A stretch of DNA of 29,677 bases from a virus, in the IMG/VR virus record IMGVR_UViG_3300037502_002311, positions 1 to 29,677 of that record, one strand, 5' to 3'. The notes under the pieces were generated by a model. It had not been told where the DNA came from. It saw only the letters and a program-made list of their open reading frames with translations, and searched no databases. Positions 14,060-22,800 of the stretch are shown here, in pieces (position 1 is the first letter of the stretch; each line of letters begins with the position of its first letter). The position numbers were made by a program, and so were the translations under genes.

Positions 14060-16042
14060 ATGGCCGACCAAAACCCGCTCCGCCCCATTGTGCGAGGGTG
14101 GCTAGACAAGATCGATCTAGCCCTCAAGCACAAGAAGCCGTTCCAGGACGACGCCGAAGAGGCCATGTCGTTCTATGACGGCGACAACGCCTGGATGTTC
14201 CGGAACGAGTACACCCGGGGCGAGAAGGGCTTTGTAAAGGGGATCGCCCCGCCGGCCTTCAGGATGACCGTGAACCGGGTTTGGGAGGCCGTCCGCCTCT
14301 TTGGGTCCGTGATTCACCACCGGAACCCTACCCGCAACGTCACGCCGCGGCAGTACCCCATCATCTCCCCGCAGATGCTGGGCATCTTCCCGCAGCCGCC
14401 GACGCCGCAGATGGGGCCAGACGGCCAGCCGGTGATTGGGCCTGACGGGCAGCCCGTCATGGCCCCGGACCCTGGAATGATGTTTTACCAGCAGATGACC
14501 CAGCAGACGCAGTTCCTGTCGGAGAAGCGCCAGCTGATCTCACGCCTGCTGGAGGAGTACCTGAACTACACTCCCAACGAACTGGACCTCAAGGCGCACT
14601 CCCGCAAGGTGGTGGACGAGGCCCTGATCAAGGGAGCGGGTTGCTGGTTCACGGAGCTGTACCAGCCGCCCGGTTCCGATATCCGGATTGCCGGGAGCTT
14701 CTTTGAGACGTTCGACAACGTCGTCTGGGATCCTGACGCCGACGACCAGGCCGACATCCAGTGGATCGCCCGCCGCCGCACACACTCAAAGGAGTTTGTG
14801 TCCGGCCGGTTTGGCATTCCCACCGAAGACCTCAAGGGCTCTGCGGAGAGCTACGATTCCCGCAGCAAGGCAGGCGACCAGGGCTACAAGACTCGCCAAC
14901 GCAACGGCAAGTCGATGGACCTCGTCACCTACTGGGAGGTCTACAGCAAGGTAGGGTTTGGCGACCGCCTCAAGGACAGCGACAAAGAGCTGAGGGGCAA
15001 GTTCGACGCTCTTGGGCCGTACTGCTATCTGGTGGTCTGCGAGGGCGTTGAGTATCCGCTGAACATTCCGCCGCCGATCCTGCAGGAGGAAGTGGACGAG
15101 ACAGGCATCCCGCCATCGCTATTTCAGGCTGCCCAGTGGCCCGTCCCGTTCTGGGCGGAGCCAGAGGGGTGGCCATGCACCATTCTCCAGTGGCATGGCA
15201 AGCCTGGATACTCCTACCCCATCTCGCTCATCAAGCCCGGAATTGGCGAGCTGAGGTTCATCAACTACGCGATGAGCTTCATGGCGACCAAGATCGCCAC
15301 CTCGGCAAGCACCATGATCGGCGTGGCCAAGGCTGCCGACAACGAACTCAAGGCCAAGATCCTGGACTCCGACGAGTCTGGGTTCAAGATCGTTGAGATC
15401 AGCGAGGCCATCGGCAGAAGCGTCAACGACGTCATCTCGGTGTTCAACCTGCCGGGCGTTTCGTCCGACATGTGGAGCATCATCGCCGCCGTGACGGAGC
15501 TTTTCGACCGCCGCGTCGGATTGACAGAGCTGGTTTATGGCATGTCCAGAAACCAGTTTAGGAGTGCTGCAGAGGCCGTCACTAAGGCAGAACAAATCTC
15601 CGTGCGGCCAGACGACATGGCCAACACCCTGGAAGACGCCTTGTCGTCTCTGGCCAGGAAGGAAGCGTTCCTGGCAAGGTGGCTTGTTAACCCAGAGGAC
15701 GTCGCACCGCTCCTGGGGCCGATGGCCGCCCAGGCCTGGCAGATGCATGTCCAGGCGATGAACCCGGACGAGGTCTTGAGGGAGTTTGACTTCCGCGTGG
15801 AGGCCGGATCCGCCCGGAAGCCCAACAAGGGCACCAAGGTGGAGCAGATCAACCAGGCCCTCCAGATCATGGCGCCGATTGCCCAGGGCATGCTCCAGGC
15901 CGGTCAGCCTGGCCTGATGAACGCGCTCCTGGAGGACTGGGGCCGGGCTATGGACATCGACGTCACCAAGTACCTGATTCCGCCTCCACCTCCACCACCG
16001 CAGGAGCCGGCACCCAATGCAGGTCCCCCAGGAAGTCAGTGA
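14060..16042 (+). CDS. Portal protein
   Basis: The 660-aa size, position after the terminase and sequence pattern all fit a portal of short-tailed phages. An opening helix-rich part (MSFYDGDNAWMFRNEY) leads to NRVWEAVRLFGSVIHHRNPTRNVTP (about residues 72-96). A low-complexity loop with a duplicated GPDGQPV (about 119-132) follows, then a helical stem and a long C-terminal helical region with LTELVYGMSRNQFRSAAEAVTKAEQ. It should form the 12-subunit channel at one vertex, bind the terminase during packaging and then the tail adaptor. It ends in a PPPPPPPQEP tail and overlaps the next gene by 26 bp. Confidence 0.88.
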   Translation: MADQNPLRPIVRGWLDKIDLALKHKKPFQDDAEEAMSFYDGDNAWMFRNEYTRGEKGFVKGIAPPAFRMTVNRVWEAVRLFGSVIHHRNPTRNVTPRQYPIISPQMLGIFPQPPTPQMGPDGQPVIGPDGQPVMAPDPGMMFYQQMTQQTQFLSEKRQLISRLLEEYLNYTPNELDLKAHSRKVVDEALIKGAGCWFTELYQPPGSDIRIAGSFFETFDNVVWDPDADDQADIQWIARRRTHSKEFVSGRFGIPTEDLKGSAESYDSRSKAGDQGYKTRQRNGKSMDLVTYWEVYSKVGFGDRLKDSDKELRGKFDALGPYCYLVVCEGVEYPLNIPPPILQEEVDETGIPPSLFQAAQWPVPFWAEPEGWPCTILQWHGKPGYSYPISLIKPGIGELRFINYAMSFMATKIATSASTMIGVAKAADNELKAKILDSDESGFKIVEISEAIGRSVNDVISVFNLPGVSSDMWSIIAAVTELFDRRVGLTELVYGMSRNQFRSAAEAVTKAEQISVRPDDMANTLEDALSSLARKEAFLARWLVNPEDVAPLLGPMAAQAWQMHVQAMNPDEVLREFDFRVEAGSARKPNKGTKVEQINQALQIMAPIAQGMLQAGQPGLMNALLEDWGRAMDIDVTKYLIPPPPPPPQEPAPNAGPPGSQ

Positions 16043-16541
16043 CCTCGGCTCCGACGCCGTCGAAACCTACACCCGCGCTCTTCCCTACGGAGAGCGATGG
16101 GCCCTCATGGTTGCCACGCAGACCCCGCCAGGCACGCGTGGAACGGACAGGGCGTTCATGGAGGGCCGCCTGAATGACCAGTGGCTGGACGACATGCCCA
16201 AGCGTCAGGCCCAAAGGATTCTCCGCGAGGCCCGTTCCGCGGGCATTAACCCTAATGGGAAGACATACGTGGGCGGGCTGGCCGACCTGCGGGCCCACCG
16301 GGACCCGGAGGCGTGGGTGGATTCCACCGCCGACGTCCTGCGTGTCGCCAAGAAACGCAACCTGACTGTGGAGGGGATCGTCAGCCACAAGGGCACCCAG
16401 ATCCCGCAGAAGCCCCCTGCCCTGAGCGAACGAATCATCCGAGACGACATCCGGCACTACCGCAAGCTGCACCCCGGGAAGAAGACCGCCGAGCTGCGGG
16501 AAATGGTTATCTCCAAGCACGCCCTGAAGAGGAAGAAATGA
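16017..16541 (+). CDS. Hypothetical basic protein downstream of the portal (174 aa)
   Basis: The protein is helical and basic, with WALMVATQTPPGTRGTDRAFMEGRLNDQWL (about residues 23-52) and a strongly basic end (KTAELREMVISKHALKRKK). A 26-bp overlap with the portal and an ATGA junction with the next gene place it inside the packaging/virion operon. I do not recognise the family. The name-free pattern 'P-x-G-x-x-W-x-x-M-V' in the first third looks conserved in style. It may be a virion-associated or DNA-binding protein. Confidence 0.65.
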   Translation: MQVPQEVSDLGSDAVETYTRALPYGERWALMVATQTPPGTRGTDRAFMEGRLNDQWLDDMPKRQAQRILREARSAGINPNGKTYVGGLADLRAHRDPEAWVDSTADVLRVAKKRNLTVEGIVSHKGTQIPQKPPALSERIIRDDIRHYRKLHPGKKTAELREMVISKHALKRKK

Positions 16542-16864
16542 ACGAGATCACGCGGTTCCGCGACACCATCGCTATTACGGCGTCCAGCTCTGCCAATACC
16601 GTCACGCCGCGGATTGCATTCGGCAACTTCGCTGGCGGCTGCGTTGTCATTGCCGCGACCGGAGGTGCCACGCAGATCAACTGGCATGGCTCCGCCGTCC
16701 CAGAGGCCACGCCTGTGCAAATCTACGCCGATGGGTCTGCGGTGACCACGGCGCTGACGGTGGGCATTCACCCCATCCCGGACGCCTGCTTTGCGCTTCC
16801 GTTCGTCGCCCCCGTGGTTGCCGGGGCCACCACCTGCGCCATGACCGTCTGCGTCAAGGGTTAA
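16538..16864 (+). CDS. Small beta-rich virion-type protein (108 aa)
   Basis: The ATG at 16538 overlaps the previous stop by 4 bp (ATGA) with GAGGAAGAA before it. The product is alternating hydrophobic/polar, Ala/Thr/Val-rich and low in charge (SANTVTPRIAFGNFAGGCVVIAATGGA). This suits an all-beta protein of the virion surface. Three Cys are present. I know this kind of short uncharged protein between portal and tail genes, but not a precise function. Confidence 0.6.
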   Translation: MNEITRFRDTIAITASSSANTVTPRIAFGNFAGGCVVIAATGGATQINWHGSAVPEATPVQIYADGSAVTTALTVGIHPIPDACFALPFVAPVVAGATTCAMTVCVKG

Positions 16865-16866
16865 CC

Positions 16867-17610
16867 ATGCCCATGAACAACCGGCTCCTGCGGCCGAGAC
16901 AGACCGGAAAGTACGCTGCCCTGCGCGTGGGGCTCGCTGCGTACTGGCCGCTCAACGAGACGGCCACTAGCGGAGACGTTACGGCTGAGGACTGGACGAA
17001 GCGAGGCAATAACCTTGCGTCAAACAACTCAGTGCTGAGTATTTCCGGCTTGCAAGGCAACGCTCGCCAGTTCGTCGCCGCCAACACGGAATACCTGTCT
17101 CGCGCATCCAATACCGACCTGACTCTAGGCAACGGCGATTGGACGCTGGCGTTCTGGTTCTGGCGTGCATCGCTGACAGGGCAGCAGGTATTGCTTGCGA
17201 AGGACACTACATCGTTGCGCGAGTTCAACGTAACAAGTTCGTTTGCCAACGATACGTCTCTGTTTACTCTGTCGCTGTTCAACACCAGCGGCGTTTCAAG
17301 AAACATAACGGCCTCTAGCGCGCAAACCGCTAACGCCTGGAACTTTGTAGTTGCCCGGCACGTTGGCAGCACTGGCGTGACGACCCTTCGCGTAAACACG
17401 GCCGTCTCCACATACACTCGCACTGGCTCGCCTGTGGAGGAATGGGCTGCACAAAGCATCCCATGGGAAATCGGCCGAAGAGGGTTCTTGGGCGGCACCT
17501 TGTATCTTGACGGCTACATAGACGAGTGCGCCAAGTGGAACCGTGCGTTGTCCGATTCTGAGCTAGACACCCTCTACAACTCCGGTGCCGGGATTGACCT
17601 GCGACGATGA
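16867..17610 (+). CDS. LamG/concanavalin-like jellyroll virion protein
   Basis: The 247-aa protein shows the LamG-like (Laminin_G_3) order: LAAYWPLNET near residue 28, WTLAFWFWRAS (about 97-107), WNFVVARHVGS (about 157-167), then LYLDGYIDECAKWNRALSDSELDTLYNSG (about 216-242), the hallmark closing motif of this fold. Such domains bind carbohydrate or protein. In phages they sit in tail fibres, decoration proteins or adhesins. The start follows the previous stop by 2 bp, and the end overlaps the next ATG. Its base composition is slightly less GC-rich than its neighbours, hinting at module exchange. Confidence 0.82.
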   Translation: MPMNNRLLRPRQTGKYAALRVGLAAYWPLNETATSGDVTAEDWTKRGNNLASNNSVLSISGLQGNARQFVAANTEYLSRASNTDLTLGNGDWTLAFWFWRASLTGQQVLLAKDTTSLREFNVTSSFANDTSLFTLSLFNTSGVSRNITASSAQTANAWNFVVARHVGSTGVTTLRVNTAVSTYTRTGSPVEEWAAQSIPWEIGRRGFLGGTLYLDGYIDECAKWNRALSDSELDTLYNSGAGIDLRR

Positions 17611-17969
17611 GCCAGACCACCGACCAGATCGACGCGGTAGTGTCTGCGCTCTGGTCTGGCGTGGTCGCCCAGCAGGAGTCGTACTTTGCCGCGCGAGGAA
17701 CGTACTACCAGATGCTCTGGACGCACAACGAGCCACCGACAGGGCCAACGGCACCAGACCGCCTAGCCAACAGGCCGACCGACCAGCCTGCCCATCCGAT
17801 GCAGGGACTCCCGCAGTCGATGCGGAGCCGCATGAAGATCGACACGTACGGCAAGCCAGACGGCTGGACGATGACGTTGCAGGCGATGATCGACGGAGTT
17901 CTGTGGGAGCGGTCGATTGACTGCGGGACTGATACCAGCCGCAGCAGCGAGTGGCGGGAAGTCGCATGA
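17607..17969 (+). CDS. Hypothetical virion-associated protein (120 aa)
   Basis: The ATG overlaps the LamG gene's stop by 4 bp. The 120 residues begin with a helix (TTDQIDAVVSALWSGVVAQQESYFA), continue through a Pro-rich stretch (NEPPTGPTAPDRLANRPTDQPA) and end with a beta-rich part containing Trp (TLQAMIDGVLWERSIDCG). No family is recognised. Tight coupling to the jellyroll protein suggests they work in the same structure, perhaps a fibre or head decoration. Confidence 0.6.
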   Translation: MSQTTDQIDAVVSALWSGVVAQQESYFAARGTYYQMLWTHNEPPTGPTAPDRLANRPTDQPAHPMQGLPQSMRSRMKIDTYGKPDGWTMTLQAMIDGVLWERSIDCGTDTSRSSEWREVA

Positions 17970-18107
17970 GAGCGCTGGCTGGGCTGGTGGTTAGCGAACC
18001 CCCCCAAGAGTGACATTGATATGTGGTGGACCGGAAGCGCGATTGATCGTCTCAGGCGCGCCTTGCTGGTTCCGCAGTGTTTGTCTGTTTACCCCAGGAG
18101 CAAGACC

Positions 18108-18404
18108 GTGCCCAATCAGTTGACTTATTCGATTGTTGCCGCCCCTGCGTCCGATGCGGACGTTGTGGAGCGGCTTCTGACCGTGACCGTGGACGGGGAG
18201 TCGTCTTCCAAGGCGTACCCCGGCGATGCCAGCAAGTTCGATGACCTGACCGTCTCGCAGGGGGCGAACGTCATCCTGTCGCTTGTGGACGTCGATGACG
18301 CCGGGAATCGCTCTGGCGCCGCCACCCTGGCGTTTGAGGCCCTGGACACCATCCCGCCGGCCGACCCCAGCGGCCTGGGCGTAACGCTCGTTTCTGAGTC
18401 CTGA
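18108..18404 (+). CDS. Ig/fibronectin-III-like small virion protein (98 aa)
   Basis: A GTG at 18108 with AGGAG 7 bp before it is chosen over the far upstream ATG at 18021, which lacks a ribosome site. The product has alternating strands, VVERLLTVTVDGES, then LVDVDDAGNRSGAATLAFEALDTIPPADPSG; a 'D-x-A-G-N-x-S' turn followed by 'D-T-x-P-P' is typical of fibronectin-III/Ig-like repeats. Such modules in virions act as weak glycan binders or spacers. It closes the run of small beta proteins and is followed by a terminator. Confidence 0.65.
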   Translation: MPNQLTYSIVAAPASDADVVERLLTVTVDGESSSKAYPGDASKFDDLTVSQGANVILSLVDVDDAGNRSGAATLAFEALDTIPPADPSGLGVTLVSES

Positions 18405-18413
18405 TCGGTTTTG

Positions 18414-18451
18414 GTGCCCCTTCAGGCTCTTCCCCGGGCCTGGAGGGGCAC
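18414..18451 (+). terminator. Probable intrinsic terminator before the tail genes
   Basis: GTGCCCCTTCAGGC (18414-18427) pairs with GCCTGGAGGGGCAC (18438-18451) through 14 base pairs with one G-U, around a 10-nt loop. The T-tract after it is weak (TTGTCT), but the stem is unusually long and strong. TTTT also lies just before the left arm, so the element might act in both directions. It lies 10 bp past the Ig-like gene. Confidence 0.7.
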
Positions 18452-18465
18452 TTGTCTGTAGGCCC

Positions 18466-18487
18466 GTGACCTATTTGTGACCCATTT
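18466..18487 (+). repeat. Two tandem 11-bp repeats directly before the adaptor gene
   Basis: GTGACCTATTT (18466-18476) is followed without a gap by GTGACCCATTT (18477-18487), 10 of 11 identical, ending 2 bp before the ATG at 18490. No ordinary ribosome site is seen there. One helical turn spacing suits a DNA-binding protein, and the position suits a translational operator. A related GTGACATTGAT lies near 18012. Confidence 0.5.
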
Positions 18488-18489
18488 CC

Positions 18490-19620
18490 ATGGCCTACCT
18501 TACCTATTTCGATCTCGTTGAATCGCTGATCACCTCGTCCTACGGCGGCCCCCAGGACGCGGAGCAGCGAGACATCCGCACGGCCATACACCGGGCGTAC
18601 AACGAGCTAACGACGATCAGGGACTGGTCCTACTACCACGTGCATGGCCGGGTGATCACCAGGCCTCCGCAGTCGGCGTCTGTCTCATATGTTGACGGCC
18701 CGGTTGTGTACACGCAGGCCGGATTGCCGGCAAGCGACTACACGCACATCCGCGCCGGCGACCGAATCGCGCAGATCGAAAAGTGCCTTGATCCAGGCAC
18801 AAACACAGCCTGGTCGATCAGCGCCGCCGTCCCGCTTCCTGAAAACACCTTACAGCCCGGCGACACGCTCACGTTTTACAAGAGCATCTACGCGCTGCCG
18901 GACGACTTCCGCAACCTTGACGAGCCGTCCGACGAGTTCAACTGGTGGTCTGGGATGTACGTGACTCCGGACCAGGCGATGAAGATGGAGCGCGTCAATA
19001 CCTCCGCTGGGGCGCCGTATCACTGGACGGTCATCAAGGACCCGCTGTCCACTGGCTGGGCGCTCAAGCTGGTCGGATATCCCACAGGCGTCGAAACAAT
19101 CGACTTCACCTATCGCAGGTCCGCCAGGCCGCTGAAGTACTCCGGGCATGAGGCGGCACTTCGTCAAGGGACGATAACACGCTCCGTGCGAACCGTCACT
19201 GGCTCTGGAACCGCCTTCCCGGCCGATGCGGTTGGCGCAATCCTGCGTGTCGGCACCACTGCGGACTCGCCGGGCACCATTGAGTCCCTGACGCCATGGG
19301 TTTCGGAGGGGCTGATTACGACGCGCACCAGCGGCACATCGCTGCAGACCAATGCTACTGGAACAATCGCCAGCACAACCCGCTATCTCATCACGGACCC
19401 AATCGACATCCCGGCCCACATGTTCGGCGTGATGGATTCGGCGTGCGATTACTTCCTTGCCAGGATTCGCGGCAAGGATGTGGACAAGGCGGCGCAGCTG
19501 TACCAGCGCGACCTTCGGCTCGCGATGGAGATGGACCAGCTTGCTCCGCTGTCTGGGCGTTCGCGGGAAGTCTGGCATGACGGTGGATGGAGGTCGCCGC
19601 TCCAGGCGGATGGCGGATGA
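18490..19620 (+). CDS. Head-to-tail adaptor (tail tubular A / gp4-like) protein
   Basis: The 376-aa protein follows the pattern of short-tailed phage adaptors that bind the portal ring. The N-terminal helices DIRTAIHRAYNELTTIRDWSYY (about residues 28-49) are the kind that contact the portal. YALPDDFRNLD (about 133-143) is the 'Y-x-L-P-x-D-F' motif I associate with this class, and a C-terminal helix DYFLARIRGKDVDKAAQLYQRDLRLAM closes it. A beta-rich insertion (about 210-300) rich in Ser/Thr lies between. It would form the 12-mer joining portal to nozzle. Its 4-bp overlap with the next gene couples it to the tail. Confidence 0.65.
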   Translation: MAYLTYFDLVESLITSSYGGPQDAEQRDIRTAIHRAYNELTTIRDWSYYHVHGRVITRPPQSASVSYVDGPVVYTQAGLPASDYTHIRAGDRIAQIEKCLDPGTNTAWSISAAVPLPENTLQPGDTLTFYKSIYALPDDFRNLDEPSDEFNWWSGMYVTPDQAMKMERVNTSAGAPYHWTVIKDPLSTGWALKLVGYPTGVETIDFTYRRSARPLKYSGHEAALRQGTITRSVRTVTGSGTAFPADAVGAILRVGTTADSPGTIESLTPWVSEGLITTRTSGTSLQTNATGTIASTTRYLITDPIDIPAHMFGVMDSACDYFLARIRGKDVDKAAQLYQRDLRLAMEMDQLAPLSGRSREVWHDGGWRSPLQADGG

Positions 19621-19883
19621 TTGTCATCGACAAGTGGGCCGGCTTGGTGACCAACGCAAGCCCCTACGCCATACCACCAGGCGCAGCGGTGACGCAGGTG
19701 AACCTGCAGGTCATTGTCCCTGGCCAGGTTTCACTGCGGCCTGGCACCGCGGCGGTTTCGTTTACGTCGCACACTGGTTCCGCATCTGCCATCGTCCGCA
19801 TGATGCGCCTGCCTGGGCTGCCTGAGGGCGTCATCTACCAGTCTGCGGACGGCAGCGTGAGGATAGCGAGAGGACCGCAGTGA
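19617..19883 (+). CDS. N-terminal piece of a tail nozzle-like protein (separate cistron)
   Basis: The ATG at 19617 overlaps the adaptor's stop. The 88-aa product (IDKWAGLVTNASPYAIPPG...AVTQVNLQVIVPGQVSLRPG) has the 'A-x-N-x-x-P... G-x-x-x-x-R-P-G' opening of phage nozzle/stopper proteins, followed by IYQSADGSVRIARG, the first propeller-like blade. It stops at 19883 and the next gene begins within its stop codon by GTGA. I infer that the two together replace the single protein of related phages. The gene boundary may be natural or a recent split. Confidence 0.5.
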   Translation: MIVIDKWAGLVTNASPYAIPPGAAVTQVNLQVIVPGQVSLRPGTAAVSFTSHTGSASAIVRMMRLPGLPEGVIYQSADGSVRIARGPQ

Positions 19884-22800
19884 GCGTGTTGTCCAGCCGT
19901 ACAAGCGGAGGCATCGTCCGGGCCGCAGTGGCCACGGGCGGGTCCGGATACACCGCCCCGCCATCCATCACTGTCTCCGGCGGTGGCGGCACAGGGGCGA
20001 CCGTCGTTGCTGTGATGGCCGGCACCCGCGTGGCTGATCTGCTCATCCGGTCGCAGGGGACCGGCTTTACCACGGCTCCGACGCTCACATTCTCTGGCGG
20101 TGGCGGGACTGGTGCGGCTGGAACGGCCTACGTGCAGTCCGGCCAGAAGTACCTGACGTTCTTCCGTGGCCGCAACGGCGACGTCTATGGCGTTGACGGC
20201 ATGGGGCGTGGGATTCGCTGGGACGGTGTTGCTGCCTCTGCCCAGCCTATCGGCGTCGCGCAGCCGGTGGTTGGGCCTGTGATTACTCAAAGCTCTACGG
20301 TCCGATACGAAGTAGAAGACGTCCAGATTGTCAACAGCGGCGCCGGCTACAACAACGCGCCTTCGGTCGTCTTCACCGGGGGCTCTCCGACGAGGGCGGC
20401 CAGGGCTCGCGCCGAGATATCCGACGGCCGTCTCACGGGCGTGATTGTCGAAGACCCTGGAGTTGGTTACCAGGAGACTCCGTCCGTCTCGCTGGCATCT
20501 GGCATTGGCAGCGGCGCAACATTCAGCGTCGGCCTGGTCGGCGGCGTGAGCCGCGTGCGTGTCGTCGCCAGCAACAACGAAGACGAAGTGGCTGGCGTCT
20601 ACGTTTCCAGCGGGGGATCCAAGTACCTCAGCACGCCCACCGTCTCGCTTACTGGCGGTGGCGGGACTGGAGCTTCGGCGGTTGCTGTGACACACAAGGT
20701 TGTCGGCGGCCTTGGGATTGTCGCCGGCGGATCTGGGTACACCACGGCTCCGACGTTGACGTTTAGCGGCGGCGGCGGCACCGGCGCAGCGGGCACGTGT
20801 TCTCTGACTGGATCTGCCGTGGGGGCGGTGTACGTAGCCAGCCCCGGATCTGGGTATACGTCTGCCCCCGCGATCTTTTTGTCCGGCGGCGGGGGCACCG
20901 GCGCCACGGTTGCCGCCACCATGGAGACGCGGGTTTCGCATGTCAACCTTGTGAACGGTGGCTACGGGTACACCAGCGATCCGTCTGTGACGTTCTCTGG
21001 CGGCTCGCCCGCGTCCACGGCAGCGGCCACGGCTGCGCGAGGAACCTCGGTTGCGGCCACGCAAGCGCTGCAGTGGGGCGTCACAAACGGACTGACAGGG
21101 CAGAACGCCAGGCTGATCCTTACTAGCGGCGGGAAGATCGACGGCGTGGTGGTTACGTCCGGCGGAACAGGTTGCACTGAGCCCGGCGTGACGGTGCATC
21201 TCAAGGGCGACACTGCGCGGCGGCTCTTTGAGGTCGATCAGTTCTTTGCCGTGGCATCTGTGAACCCAGCCGGAGAGGTAGGCATCCTGGGCTGGCCGAG
21301 CGAAGGGCCACCCCCTGCAGAGGCGGGCGGCGGATACATGACGCCGCCGATCATTTCTATTATCCCTGACAAGGACGACTTCTTTGGCGGCGGCGCAGCC
21401 CTCACGTGTGGCGTGGACACCAAGGGCAGGCTTACGGGCGTGACCGTCCTGGCGGGGGGTGCTTACTCAAAGCCACCCACCGCGGTCATCCTGGACACCT
21501 CTTCCCGGGCGTCCGCTACCATTCGGCCCGTACTCCGCGGCAAGTACCGCTGTGCATTCAGGTACCTGGACTCCACGCCGTCGTCACGTGGCGGCCCCAT
21601 CCCGTCTTCGATCTCCGACCTCACAGAAGTCGATATCCCGGCAGGCTCAGGCTCCATCACGTGGACTGTCAACACCACTCACGCAGACGCCAGGGCGACA
21701 CACGTTGAGCTGTGGCGCACAACCGCTGACCAATCCGTAGTGCTGTTCCGGGTGGCCACGCTCCCGCTTGCCGGGCTGTCGCCGTACGTGGACTCCATAA
21801 GCGACACGCGGCTGACGGACGTTTCCCGGGCAGACTACGGCCTCCTGCCCATCACTCTCCCGTCAGGCCAGGTCAACGCCCGCCGGTTTGCCGTGCCACC
21901 GGGAGAGTTCCAGGTGGCGTGCATGTTCCAAGATCGCGCCTGGTATGGCGTGGACAGCACGGGAGAACGGCCAAACTCAGTCATGTTCTCCGAGATTGAC
22001 GAGCCGGAATCCGTCCCGGCGGATAACGAGCTTGTCATCCAGGAGAACACTGGCGAACCGGACAAACTTGTGGCCATGGTCCCCCTTGGGCCGTCGCTGC
22101 TTTTGGTGCAAACGGCTCACTTATACAGACTTTCGTACGTTGCCCAGCCGGTCATAGATGCGGCCATCGTTCTCGGTGCCTACCGCGGAGTCCTCAACAG
22201 CCGTTGCTGGTGTGTTCTCGGCGGCGAGGCGTTCCTGGTCGATTCGTTTGGGATGTATTCCTATGACGGGCAATCGGAGACAGCCGTCTCGGTTCCAATC
22301 GACAACTTCTGGCGTGACGGCCTGATCGACTTCGCATCCGCCAGCACGTTCCACGTGGAGGCCGACACGGGGGCGCGCGTGGTGCGGTTCTTCTACCGCC
22401 AGGCCGGCGACACCGGATCCACTCCGCAGCGGGCGCTCTGCTACTGCGTGTCTACCAAGGCATGGTGGGAAGAGACGTTCCCATTCCCGGTCACAGCCGG
22501 GTGCTACGTGGACGCGTCTGGCAAGCAGATTCCTCTGTACGGTTCTGGCAGTGGTGCGATCCTGAAGCAATCCGGGGCTTCCGACAGCGGCGCGGCCATC
22601 CCGTATTCGTACCGGACGGCGGAGTTGCCGCTGACGAACGACGACGGAAGCCGGTCTATCACGTTCCTGTACAAGCCCACAGTCAACGACTCGTCGCTGT
22701 CGTTGCAGCTTGCGTACAACAACTCCGCTAGCCCGCGATCCAATGCAGTCTCCAGCGACCGAGGGGCTGGCTTTGTTGCAGCGGCCGGTGGCGGCGCCAG

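Noticed and set aside
18021-18107. Upstream ATG extension of the Ig/FN3-like gene
   Set aside because: The added 29 residues have no ribosome site and an unlike composition, while the GTG at 18108 has AGGAG at ideal spacing.
19835-21199. 454-codon minus-strand open frame opposite the nozzle repeats
   Set aside because: The repetitive Gly/Thr codons of the nozzle gene produce a stop-free complement; the product has no plausible fold.
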